This document shows positions 11,879 through 23,079 of a DNA stretch of 64,000 nt, one piece after another. Under the pieces are notes generated by a model. The model was given only the letters and a program-made list of their open reading frames with translations. It did not search any database and was not told the DNA's origin. How positions within the stretch are numbered: the first letter of the stretch is position 1; every line of letters starts with the position of its first letter. Made by a program: the position numbers and the translations under genes. The stretch is taken from assembly GCA_963082975.1 (NCBI GenBank), contig OY720348.1:73371719-73435718 (forward strand). The letters are read 5' to 3'. This DNA comes from Labia minor (taxonomy: Eukaryota > Arthropoda > Insecta > Dermaptera > Spongiphoridae).

Positions 11879-14800
11879 AACATTAATAAAATTAAGTTGA
11901 AAAAAGAAAGATTTCATTTATTTTCGTTGACCGTTCATCTCTTTCATTCTATCTTCTGTATAGATTATCCATGATAGATCTAGTATAGATGGAAAGAGAT
12001 TGAAAGGTTTAGAATAGGCTGAATGACCTCATTTCCTTCAATAATAGAAATCCTCTCAAGTTCTCTCGATATCCATCAATTAGCAGTTGTTCAATTAAAA
12101 GGGACGTGTTTCGTAACTTTGAAAATGGAATCCATTGGAAATGATAGAATTCATTGAATAAGAAGAAGAATCAATAAAATAGGGGTGATTTTTTTTATCG
12201 ATTTATTGGAATTATTATTATTATTATTCTTTATTAAAATTGGATTTGTTAACGAATATCCGATGATTTGAAAATAAACAGTTTTTTACTTGATTTGTTT
12301 AAGTTGAAGAATATCCTCCCATTTGGATGGATTCAACCCGAAAAGAGCAATGAAAAATGGAAAAATGGAAAAATGAAAACGATTCTTGATCCAACTGGGT
12401 TGGAAGGAAATCGATGAACACAGAAAGAAGGGAGTTGGATGGTTCCCTTTCGCAACCCCTTGCTAAAAGGGAAAGAGGATTTTGGGTTGGCTAGGTGGAT
12501 ATGGCAAAGTTGGTGTATCGATAAGGCAGCTGGGTGGCCACCTGTCTCGTCGATGCCACTCCGCAGTCAGCAGTTGTAGGAGATTAGAAGGGAGTTGCCA
12601 AGGTTGCAAAGCAATGTGTCAAGGGCGCCCCTCCCCCATCTCCTTGCCTCTCCTTGGTAGAAGACGGGTTGTCCTCCGGTTAACCGGTTTCACCAGCCCC
12701 AACTATCCCAATAGTGGAAAGCCACCACCAATCCAATTCGCTTTCCATAGGCAGCCAGCCACGCTTCCAGATCCAATTCTTCGATGCTACGTAGTTTGGT
12801 CAGACCCTCCGACAAAATCACAAATGCCATCGATCCATCTTCATTTTCAGTTCCAAAAAGGATTAGGAAATCAATTTGTAAAATTACTTCTGTGTTGATT
12901 TGTTTTTGTTTTGTTTTTTTTTTTCAAATGATCCAAGGATTTTTTGGTAGAAATCATCCACATCCAAATCAAAAGTCCAATATCCATCCTCTACATCAAC
13001 GTCATCCAAGGAACAGTGTTCGATTATTCAATTTTAGGAAGTCCATTCAAATAGGAGAAGACTTCCTAACAGAAAAGGGAATGTTCCTATGAAATATGGA
13101 CACGTCTAAAAAATGCAATAAGTTACTAGGATGATTGGACGATTTTACAAAAAATCATGTCTTATTCGAATTCATTATTTTTAACGGTTAAATAAAGAAA
13201 GATTAAATATTTAGAAAAAAAATAATGAGACGAACATTATAAATCATGTATCAAATAAACAAGAATATTTATGAAATTTATAGAATTAACAGAAAATATT
13301 TTATATTAGGGATATATAAATATATATTATGGATAGTAAACCACAACTTAAAAAATAGAAAAGTTAATAAAAATAATATTTAATGAAAGACTCGGTCAAG
13401 TTTCAAGAAGAGAAGAAAAAACTGCACCAAGGATGCAACAACCGAAACACACATCAAGCAAAACGTTTCATTAAAAATTATTCTTATTAAGTTTCCTATT
13501 TTTCAGTTTATTTTTACGTTATATAAATAATATTTATTTCAAAATAGATTAGTTTCAAACTTATTTATAGAAATATAAAAATGATTATTGACTTGACTTG
13601 ACCTGACTATACTTGATTGAACTTGAAGACTTAAGAGATGAATTGGAATACATTATACCTATTTATATATAAATTGTTATTATTATTAACATGGATTGAT
13701 TTTTAAAAAGAATTCTCTTTTTCTGAGATAAATAAAAAAAGATTTATGAAGTTAGCAACATAATAATACAATTTTAATGGAAGAAAATGGAAATATTATT
13801 TATTTCTTTTAATTATATTTATATACTAATTCAAAATCTATCTTATTATTACTAACAAGGATTGTATATATCTATCTGTCTTTCTTTTTGGAAAATTCTC
13901 AACCTACTTATTATATATGTATGTTTGTATAAACAATTGGTCTTTTTAATTGATATGGATTTAAAAAGATAATTAAAGAGAATATCTTATTTCAATAAAT
14001 ATGCTCTGTTAATATATATTAATTAAAATATAATTTTTAATTAAAATTAAATAATTTAAATAAAAATGTATGTATTTGAATAATTTTTGTGTTGTAATTG
14101 CTAGAATTATATTAATATTTTATTTTCCTTGTCGATCCTAAATCGATTGGTTCTCTGAACTGAGGTAGCCATCGAATGGACAGAGTAAATTCTTCGATGT
14201 TAAAAAAATGTAGCATATATAGATTCGATCATGGTTTTATTGAAAATTATTGTCACCGGTCATTAATTACTTGAATTAAGAAAAAAAATGATTTTTCATT
14301 CACTTCGAAAAGCTCCAAATTTCTGAATTTCAAGAAATTGGATGATCCCATGATATAGATATCTATTTATGTATATATACAATTTTTCTAGTATAAAGGA
14401 ATAAATATGCATGTTTTCGTGTTCACTTCTATAAATAATAAATTGGTATGGGATGAAAGAATAAAGAACTTGCTTCGATATGTTAGACATGGGTATGTGG
14501 ATCTACGTATAGAAAAGAAGTAAATAAGACACAAGATAAAATGGCAATGGATTTTAGAATTTTTAACCTAGAAGAAAAGAAATGAGTTTAAAAATATCAA
14601 AGGTTCAAGACATGGCGGATATTTTATTTTTATTTTTTATTTTCTTCTCGAAGGATTAAACTTGGAAAGAAATGGCCAAAGGTTATTGATGCAAATTCCA
14701 ATACGAGTGGGCAGCTCCCCGTGTAACCAACCAAGATTTATTACAATTTACATACTGCAAAAGGGCGTCGATATTGGTGGGTGGGGTGAGAATGGCGGGA

Positions 14801-16480
14801 GGAAAGTGTGTTCATTTTATTGGAACCAATCGTGACCTCCAATGCTGGACAACGAAACTCTCCATCTCGTTGGAAACGAGAATAGAATCAAGAAATAGGA
14901 TCGGTTCAAAGAAAGAAAAGAAAGAAAAGAAAAAAAAAAGAAAAAAAAGAAAAAAAATGAAAGCGTTCCAAGATAAACGTCGTTGCTATTAAAAGTGGAA
15001 CTCGATTTTTTTATATTCTTTCTTCTTTATATATCTATCTAACGATATTGCATAATGAATTATCAATTCTTATTTAATTTAATAGACAGTGGATAGGCAA
15101 TTTTTATATTGTAGTATAATCCATCATAATACCTAGAATAAATATAGATATCCAATGTATCCATTACACGGATCCCATGCCTCATTTATAGTTAAATACC
15201 ATATTAATATCCTACCACTGAAAAGGATTGTCATCATTTTTGATAATTTATTAGAAAGATTTGAAGTAAGATTGAATTTGCAAGTTAGCTTCAATTTTAT
15301 ATTTGGTCCATGTTCCAAATATATTATATGCATTAATAGATCAATAGATTATTTATGAAGAAAATATGCAAGTTTTGTATAAATTGTAGTTTATATACTA
15401 GTAAGGTTTAGGTGATTGTATTTTGAAAAGTCAATACGAAAAACCACGAAAAATCTTATCTTGCAAGTTATACGTATTCATGTTTGAAAAGTTCAAGAGA
15501 ATAGCTTATCAATATAACGTTTGCATATGAATAAGATATTTAGTTTAGGCTATTAAGCAATAAGAACAGAAACATGGATAACTTTACATCAATGATTATA
15601 AATCGATAGATATACTCGTATATTTTAAATGTATCTATCGGATAGTTGATGTCACTATCTTAAAAATTAGAAGAGTGAGATCAATATCAATGAAAACTAG
15701 TTTTTAGAGCCGATTATGGTATTTTTCATACCAGTGTATAATAATCGATTTCAATATAAAATTAAAGTACAATGAAAAAGTTGTGTCTTATCAATTTAAA
15801 AAAAAGGTTAGTAAAGCGTAGAAATTTTTGAATGATACAATTTTTCTATAAAATGGTGCTCTAAATAAGTTTAAAATTGAATAGATACATATAGATCTAT
15901 ATAATTCAATTGAAATGGATGAATTTCAGTAAAGTAGAAAATAGAAAGTGTGTGTGTGTTCGTTTATTATATTTCCTGCAAATTATAATTGAATGGCGTA
16001 GAATCAATTGGTGTGAATTAAGAGCATTATTAAAAGCAATTATAATAATTAATATTATGAATAATAATAATTTTGTATTTCCATTCATAAATATTGTTCA
16101 AGTACTTTCGATTTGTTTTTTTTTAACTGTGTAATCAAGTTCCCCAGAGAAGTTGCTATTATATAATAATCCAAGAGAAAAAAAACTGCTGCGTAAATGA
16201 CAAGGTCAGTTTGGACACCAAGGAGCGTTCATTTACCTTTCGGAATGGCAAGGCAGCAAGCAGAGCTCTTTATGCCGTTTGCTACTTTACCATGAAATGT
16301 CATCGAACAACCAACAAGCAAAGTTTAGCATAATAACAATCCATCCACACAAGGCACTAAGTTGATAGTGAAAAATAAAAGAAGAACTGACATATTAAAC
16401 TACATTCATTTGTCCCATCGAATTATAAATTGAATTCCTATGATGTATAGGCATAATTTATATAATAATATAATAGTACC
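9296..16480. other. Long gene-poor AT-rich region
   Basis: Contains (AAT)n near 11850-11873, an (ATAG)n-like tract near 11575-11610 and a polypurine tract near 14905-14960. Frames are short and overlap on opposite strands. An island at about 14660-14880 is less AT-rich but has no recognisable content. No gene supported apart from the island listed separately at 12430-12860. Confidence 0.5.
12430..12860. other. GC-richer island, possibly regulatory
   Basis: About 430 bp with markedly lower AT than the flanks. A 138-codon frame crosses it (12482-12898, starting from a non-ATG codon), but its product (rich in Pro, Ser, Arg, Cys) resembles no family I know, and open frames are expected by chance where AT is low. 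It contains AACCGGTT at 12682-12689, the exact consensus for Grainyhead-type factors, and a CAGCTG E-box near 12528. An enhancer is a reasonable guess; an orphan exon cannot be excluded. Confidence 0.35.
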
Positions 16481-16481
16481 T

Positions 16482-16510
16482 GGAACACCGAGCTATCGCT
16501 CGACCCTTTA
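16482..16510. repeat. Short GC hairpin repeat, copy 3
   Basis: AGTACCTGGAACACCGAGC followed by TATCGCTCGACC. The 20 bases around the hairpin (16489-16502) match copy 2 at 9272-9290 almost exactly, in an otherwise AT-rich context. About 340 bp of AT-rich DNA with nothing recognisable follow. Confidence 0.5.
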
Positions 16511-16856
16511 AATAATATTTTAGAGAAAAAAAATAATTAAAAAAATTAATATTATTATAAAACTGACTACTGGCTATTTAATAAATAATATTTTAGTGAA
16601 AATTTATTAAAGATTATAAAACTATCTAAAAATTAATTAATAAAAGAACAATAAATAAATCAATATACATTAGTAATTTAATAAAAAATAATCATGAAAA
16701 AAAATATATAAAATTAACTAATAAAAATTTATAAGAATCAACAAAAACTTAAAAACAAAAATTAAACGACAAAACAGATTAAAAAATTTCAAATATTTTT
16801 ATAAAAAAATCTCAAATAATAATCCTAACTAATAACTAATTAATAAATATTACTTA

Positions 16857-17056
16857 ATGTGGGGATGGAGCTTTCTGGCTTCGCCCCGCAACACGAGCGC
16901 CCGACCGACCGAGACAACCAAGGCTTTTACGGCTTCATATTCCGCCAACAGTAACGTCAAAAACCACGCAGCGTCTGTTTCCTCTCTACGCCGCTCCACA
17001 CAACAAGCGCCCCACCCGCTACAGTCGCCGCATTCCCCCACTCCACGCCAAGAGCA
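16857..17056. other. GC-rich segment upstream of a candidate promoter
   Basis: An abrupt GC-rich block, with several CG dinucleotides, between two very AT-rich stretches. Frames are open on both strands (16850-17041 minus, 16857-17129 plus), as expected from composition. It abuts the CCAAT/TATA cluster at 17057-17132, so an upstream promoter region is the simplest reading. The U3 part of a solo LTR is an alternative, but I could not find convincing TG...CA ends with a target duplication. Confidence 0.35.
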
Positions 17057-17132
17057 CCAATGGCCAATTCAATGGTCAATTCAACGACCAATAGCAATCG
17101 CGTTCTCGTGGTCTGGAACTTCTTTATAAAAA
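17057..17132 (+). promoter_or_regulatory. CCAAT/TATA core promoter
   Basis: Three exact CCAAT boxes at 17057-17061, 17064-17068 and 17088-17092 precede TATAAAAA at 17125-17132. An arthropod-type initiator TCATT at 17151-17155 puts a likely start site at 17153, 28 bases after the start of the TATA box and 60-95 bases after the CCAAT boxes, which is the usual spacing. The first ATG after that site is the one at 17201. Confidence 0.5.
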
Positions 17133-17200
17133 GGATCAGTATTCTTCTGTTCATTTCTGCTCTCTGCTTATCTAAGAAGAAGTGTTATTATAATCAAGAA

Positions 17201-17359
17201 ATGAAGAAGTTATGTTTTCATTTAATTATTATCTTTATACTGTTTTTATCTTGTTCATTTTCTTTAAATAAAAACGATATTATTTTGCAATTATTTCCAA
17301 ACAGAAATGATATTCTTTTTACTAAAACAACCCCTAGACAACGAAATTCCCTACATTAG
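17201..17359 (+). CDS. Candidate small secreted peptide (52 aa)
   Basis: Function unknown. The 52-residue product starts MKKLCFHLIIIFILFLSCSF, a textbook signal peptide: a short basic n-region, about 15 hydrophobic residues, then small polar residues with likely cleavage near residues 19-21. The remaining 31 residues are hydrophilic and basic, with one KTTPRQR stretch that could be a processing site and no cysteine. The ATG is the first after the predicted start site, has a G at -3, and AATAAA signals begin 13 bases past the stop. A possible donor (GTAATT) overlaps the stop codon, so the gene may have a further short exon. The frame stays open upstream to 17060, but that lies before the promoter. 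It may be a chance frame inside a solo LTR; I have seen no homolog. Confidence 0.35.
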   Translation: MKKLCFHLIIIFILFLSCSFSLNKNDIILQLFPNRNDILFTKTTPRQRNSLH

Positions 17360-17371
17360 TAATTTATAAAA

Positions 17372-17381
17372 AATAAATAAA
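17372..17381 (+). terminator. Overlapping AATAAA poly(A) signals
   Basis: Two overlapping AATAAA hexamers just downstream of the 52-codon frame. The hexamer is common by chance in DNA this AT-rich, so the weight comes only from its position. Confidence 0.3.
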
Positions 17382-19050
17382 GGACAAAAAATATGAAAAA
17401 ATTTCAAATATTTTAAGAAACATAAATCAAAAAATATCTAAAGAACAATGGAATTATACATCCCTTAAATGTCTTAATGGTGCTTTGATCGCTCTGGAAG
17501 AACTTCTAAACGTTCTTCACGCACTTTTACTTTTCAGTTAAAGAATGAAATTGTTTTTAAAATATCATAAATAATAAATTAACAATTTTCAGAAATACAG
17601 AAAGATAATTTATACTTACAATGTTTGCAAGACAAATAAGATAAATTTTAAATTTTTTTTGCTCAGAGATTAATAAATATATTTCGTAATTTGATTCTAA
17701 AATATTATTAAAATAAATATTTTTAATTTTATTTCGAAATTAAATAATGAATTTTAAAATAGTTTAATATAAAAAAATATTAATACAATATCAATTAAAA
17801 AAGAATGGCAAGAGGAATGGACGACGTTATTGATGACGGCATTTGGATTTACTATGTTAAATTAAAAAAATATTAATAAAGCTGATTTTTCTGGAGGCTG
17901 AAACCAATACATATCGATTTATCTTGATGAATATTATCTATGGTGTGAATTTCAAAAAAAATATGATACATAAAGTGGCCGAAAGTCGACTTCGACTGAA
18001 CGGATAAAAATCAACCAGTTTTGGGAACATATGCACCTACCTATACTATAATTTGAAGTCGATGAATAAATAAATAAATAAATATTTTTTTATCTATAAA
18101 AAAAATAAAAGTATATTTTATATAAGAAGCCAATATATGATAAAATTAAATAAAATATCACAAATAGAATAATCTTTAAAATAAATATTCTAATAACTTC
18201 ATTAAACTAAATTCATTCATAGGAAATTTATAAATGTAATGTTATTATAATACAAATAAAGTGTTTATTCATTTGCCACCTCCCTCACTTCACCTTAATT
18301 AAAAATTTAAAAATCAACTTTATATATATATAAATGAAATGTTTTTGTTTCCTATTCAATATTATATTAGAAAAAATAATATTTTCTTTGGTAAATATTA
18401 TATTTATTGATTAATTAATTTAATAATTCAATCGAAAATCTTTCGAACTAAATTAATATTCTACAATAAAGAAATACAAAAAGAATTTCCAAGTGCCATC
18501 TGGAAAGATTTTCTTCGAACATTTTCGATAGGTCATGTCTTATCTCAACACGAATCTGACGTCAACGGACACGACGCACTTGGTAACCAGTTGATTAATT
18601 AATAGAAAGCAAGGCGATAGATTAAATATATATTTTTATGACAAGATAAGCAATAGAGTGCTTTACTTAGAAGCCATGTTGGTATAATAACTTTGGCGGA
18701 GATGCTGGGGGAAATGGATCGCCTAGGAAAACATGAAAATCCTCCTCCACTGCCTTCCATTCAACTGAATATTGTTCAATTACTAGAACTAAAAAAAGAG
18801 GAAAGTTTTATTTATTTTTAGATTAAAATGTTTGTATTTGTAAAGAATAAAGTAAACAACAACGATTAAAAGAATTAAGAACGGATCAAAAAAGGAAGAG
18901 GATCGGTCCAGCAAATCCTCTTTGTCCATAGCAACAAAGATTCCTTCGTTAATTCTACGATTGCATTTCGGTATAGAGATTTACTTACTTGCTTAGTAAT
19001 TACTTAGTACTAACATAAATAGGTTCATTCAGGTTTCCGTGAAAATTTAT
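17382..19050. other. AT-rich intergenic DNA
   Basis: An inverted repeat GAAGAAC/GTTCTTC lies at 17497-17518. A less AT-rich island at about 18530-18760 contains CTGACGTCAAC. No gene supported. Confidence 0.5.
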
Positions 19051-19325
19051 TATTAGGAGAAATTATTTCCGGGTCATTTTTACGTTTCATTGAGGTTGTA
19101 GTCTCGGCGTTTCGGCCCATTTTGCCTCCATTTTCAAGAGACAATTTTAAGAAGGAATTTTTGGGATTCTGGATCTTAATCGGACTGGCTAAGTTACCCG
19201 ACCAATCAACCCTAAAATTCCTCTATATACTATCTAAATGCTCTCTTGAAATGGATGCCGAAACGCCGAGACTCCAATCTCACACGAAACGTGAAAATAA
19301 CTTGGAAATCATTTCTCATAATATA
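19051..19325. mobile_element. MITE with about 60-bp terminal inverted repeats, copy 1
   Basis: The left end (GAGAAATTATTTCC...TTTTTACGTTTCATTG...GTCTCGGCGTTTCGGC) reappears inverted at the right end (GCCGAAACGCCGAGAC at 19257-19272, then CACGAAACGTGAAAATAA and GGAAATCATTTCTC). The two open frames over the element are translations of these arms. A second copy is at 35291-35518. The superfamily is unknown; the target duplication is hidden by AT-rich flanks. Confidence 0.7.
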
Positions 19326-20140
19326 TATAATTATTTTAATTAGATTTTTTATTTTAATTGCAAATTTTAAAATTAAAAATTTAGAAATTAAAATAATCAT
19401 AACAATTTCAATATAGTGTAAATCTTCAGGTAAATTCGTTTCCGAATTAGTCAATAAAACATTACTTAATGGCATATATAGTTCGACGTTCATAACCAGC
19501 TAATCTGTCAAACTTATTTTAATAATTTTTATCTCGTAAACTAGATGAAGCCCAAAAAAGTTTCATAAGACAAGTTTATTTGGAATTGCAAAAGGAACCC
19601 CACTGGTAAAGTATCCAATCCACTAAAATGAGTTTACCTGAATAATTACCCAGTGTAATTTTATTGTAATGTAATTGCAGTGTAATTTTATAAATCCATT
19701 AGATGTATTGTAGATTGTAAAAATGTCTATTTTAATGTATATAGAATAAAAATTTAAAAAAAAAATTGTGAATTTAGTGGTTTATGCGCGTTGAGTCAAT
19801 AACAACGTACGTAAAGTAAATCATGGTCTTTAGCAGAAAGTTTAAAAATAAATTTCTATTTCAATTTGCGATATAATTGTGTCGGTATACTCCTGGTTAT
19901 TAGGACTTGACATCGATAGACATTTTAATATTAATTAAATAAGTTTGGCTATGAAAATAAACTTAAGTCTGGAAAATCAAATTAATAATAATAATAAACT
20001 GCTTTATCAATTGGTATTTGAGTAATATATTTTACTTATTTCAATAAATTATTTATTTATTAAATGATAATGTGTTTGTTATTGAGATCGATAAAAAGAG
20101 AAAACAAAATGACATGTATATATCTATTAAAAAATTAGCT
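19326..20140. other. AT-rich intergenic DNA
   Basis: About 800 bp of low-complexity, AT-rich sequence. The segment at 19640-19690 repeats TGTAATTTTAT-like words. No gene seen. Confidence 0.5.
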
Positions 20141-20746
20141 GGAGTGTCTCCACTCGACTATCTCGCAATTTGAATTGATTAAATAACATAATATATTATA
20201 TTTAAATTAAATTTAATTAATTATAAATTATAAATAATAAATATTAAACCAGCGCATGTTTGGCTCTTTGTGGATGTAACCACGTCACGTGTTGGCGCGT
20301 GAGTTTGCAGTTTTAAAAAATTAATTCTGGTACTTTCAGCGAGTCAATCAAGCTGAAATTCTATATATAGCAGTTTTATACAATTATTAATCATGTGAAA
20401 AATTAGCAAACATCTATCTTTATTTTTACGGTCACTTTAGAGAAAAAAAAATCAAAACGTTGTAGGTAATGACCCTCTTCCGGTTGAGCTACATTTCTCA
20501 AAAGTTGATAGAAAACTATGAATTTTGAATAATGTCCATGTACCAAATTTCATGAAAACTAGCTCAAACCGTTTTTGCGCAATCTTGTCTACATACATAC
20601 ACACACACACATACACACACACACACACAGACATTTTTCTCAACCTTAGTAAAAATGATTCAGGAACCTTCAAAACGTATAAAAACATCAAAATCTCAAC
20701 ATCGAAAATTTTCGTGATCGCAATACTATCTCTGGCGAGATAGTAA
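20141..20746 (-). mobile_element. Helentron-like non-autonomous element, family H1, copy 1
   Basis: One of three dispersed copies (others at 29631 and 55498). On the minus strand it begins with a perfect hairpin ACTATCTC-GCCA-GAGATAGT (20725-20744). The repeat ACTATCTCGC found there in one orientation recurs inverted as GCGAGATAGT near the other end (20157-20166), followed by a terminal hairpin GAGTG-GAGA-CACTC (20142-20155). Short subterminal inverted repeats plus a 3' stem-loop are the plan described for Helentron-associated elements such as Drosophila DINE-1. The interior has a CA-rich microsatellite (20591-20629), also typical. The assignment to Helentrons is inference; the copy relationships are visible directly. 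Confidence 0.65.
20591..20629. repeat. (CA)n-type microsatellite inside the H1 element
   Basis: ACAT and (AC)n units. The other two copies of the family have shorter tracts at the same place, so the repeat expanded within the element. Confidence 0.85.
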
Positions 20747-20939
20747 TAATATATTTGCAATTGAAATAAGATTAATGGATATAATATAAATGTGGAACAA
20801 TTTTTATTTTTCTAAGGTAAGTAGGTATATTTTGTTTTTACTTTTTAAATTGTGTATTAATAATAAAAAATAAATTGTAAGTAGTTTTGATGGTATTTAT
20901 GGTGAGGAAAGAAGTTCATTTATTTAGTTTCTATGAAGA

Positions 20940-21260
20940 ATTGGCAATGCCGTGTATCGATTAGGGTATTCCATGCCAATGGAATAGGGAACAGGCAAAA
21001 AGTAACGGATTGCATGCAACAGATCCTGTTTTTGCTGTAGTCGAGCTTCCTCCGCCTCCAATTCCAGCAACACTTCTAAAGTGACACGCACTTAGCTCTG
21101 CTTCCATTTTCTCTACACTTGAGTTCCTTCCAAATGCAATGCAAATAGTACACGTTACACGTGGGAGGGGTAATTAACTCCATCGAGAGGTGCAAGGTCC
21201 TGTACCTCTTGAGTGATTAGTATACATAGTATACACCCTTTCCCCCCCCTCCCACTCCCC
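20940..21260. promoter_or_regulatory. Enhancer-like non-coding island
   Basis: A 320-bp block with lower AT than its flanks and no good frame. It contains an exact POU octamer ATGCAAAT (21139-21146), a homeodomain-type TAATTAAC (21171-21178), an NK-2-type CACTTGA (21116-21122) and ACACGTGGG near 21158. Each short site can arise by chance; their clustering in a compositionally distinct block is the only support. Confidence 0.3.
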
Positions 21261-22744
21261 TCTTCAACACTCGAAAGAAATGGATGTACCGTTGCAAAAA
21301 CGAGATGCATTTTTTCATTAATCATATAAGAAAAGAAACATTTACACTTTACACTCCGCTCTAATAACCCAAAATTTTTATTTTTATTTTCGATATTCTA
21401 AGAAGGAAAGTGGACTAAAAATCATATTCACGTTTCAATTAATATTATTATCAAAGGAGGCAATATATATAAAAGTTTTTGTCTGCACATTGTTCAGAAT
21501 TTAAAATTATTTAGAATTTATTTATATTTTCATGTTTAATGACAAAAGTGACTATAGAATTTTTCATGTCTGTCAGGAAATTGGACTTCCTAGGCTCTCA
21601 CCTTTTATAGAATATACAAAATTTCTTTTATTTCTATATACATATAAATGGTTATGCCAGAAAATTGTTGCAGAGAATAAGGATTAAATTAAGTTATTAT
21701 CGACAGAAACTAAAATAAAATAAGGTGTGTACTTCATATTAACGAAGAATTAATTATTAATATAAATAATATTTAATCGATTTGGACATAGGTACGGAAA
21801 ATGGTTTTTCAAGAAATACTTGATTGATAGTTTATTAAATACATAATCCTCTAAGAATTAATTCGATTCTCTAATCTCTAATCAAAAAAGAATTAAAAAA
21901 AAAATATTTGATTTTCACATTATCGCTTCTTTTTTAAGGTAAAATCGAAAGTAAGTAAATATTTAAAAAAAAGAGGAATATGAAAAATAGTTAATGCTTG
22001 TACATACAATGTAAATATTTGTTGGAACGAAATCAAGGGATGAGTCAGAATTGATGTGGTTATGCGGCTTGAAAGATTGGAATTCTAATGTGTTATTTTT
22101 AAATCATAATATTATTAGAGAGCCAGGACAGACAGAACGGATTATGAATGCCAGGATTTAAATAATTACTGTTATGACATTTTCTAAACATGTTCAACAT
22201 AGTAGCTTGTCTAATGGAATTATTGTTGTTATCATTATTATTATTATTATTATTAAATAGGACATTTCATAAGCATACCAGCATAATATACCAAAGTTAT
22301 AGGTCCACTTTAAAGGGGCACAGCCAAGGTATAAATTCTAGAATAGACAATGTGGTGAGATTTATTAGTTATAAAATTATTGGAAGATCCAAATCCAAAT
22401 GTTTAGATTACGGAGAGAAATTTTTAATATATGTAAAATATATGTATAATACTCACATATGTATTTAAACATTAAATTAATAAAATATTTAAAATTAAAA
22501 ATAATAATAGTAGTTTAAACAAATATAATTAGTCGAATTAGTGAATCATTATTCATTCTAGTTCAGAGGAAATATACTAGTATGTAGTATATAAATATGT
22601 AATTTATATAGTATAGTATATAAATTTGGAAGAACATATATTGATGAATTATATATATATTTCATATAATATGAATTTATTTCAATAGTAATTATTTATA
22701 AAAGTATTAGTAGTAGATTAAATATCGATATTTTTCATCAGACG
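21261..22744. other. AT-rich intergenic DNA
   Basis: Includes a (TTA)n tract near 22226-22254. No gene or recognisable element seen. Confidence 0.5.
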
Positions 22745-22752
22745 TCCTAGAA

Positions 22753-23071
22753 CAGCGGTTTCCAACCTGTGGGGCGCGCGAGGCTGTTGCATGGGGGCGC
22801 GAAAGTATTAGAACCAATATCAAGTACCCGCAAAAGATGATTTTGTGGACAAACTTTTGAACATTTTCGATTTTTTTCAGTATAGTTTTAAAAAAAACAA
22901 AAGGTCAGATGATTTTGCGATGCTCTGAACCATGGTACACCCCCTATTGTTATATTATTTCAGAAATGTGCCCGAATATTGAAGGAAATTAGATTATTAC
23001 AAAAATTAATGGGGCGCAAGTATTTTTTTTAGAAAAAGGGGGGCGCGGGTACAGAAAGTTGGAAACCACTG
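22753..23071. mobile_element. hAT-type MITE with target-site duplication
   Basis: The element starts CAGCGGTTTCCAACCT and ends with the inverted form AGTTGGAAACCACTG, with a GGGGCGCG block next to each end. The flanks TCCTAGAA (22745-22752) and TCCAAGAA (23072-23079) match at 7 of 8 positions, as expected for the 8-bp duplication made by hAT transposases. CAGNGGTT termini are typical of hAT elements. The 319-bp length and lack of coding sequence make it non-autonomous. Confidence 0.85.
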
Positions 23072-23079
23072 TCCAAGAA

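Noticed and set aside
17105-17125. Heat-shock element in front of the TATA box
   Set aside because: GAACTTC lacks the two-base spacing of alternating NGAAN units, so it is not a proper element.
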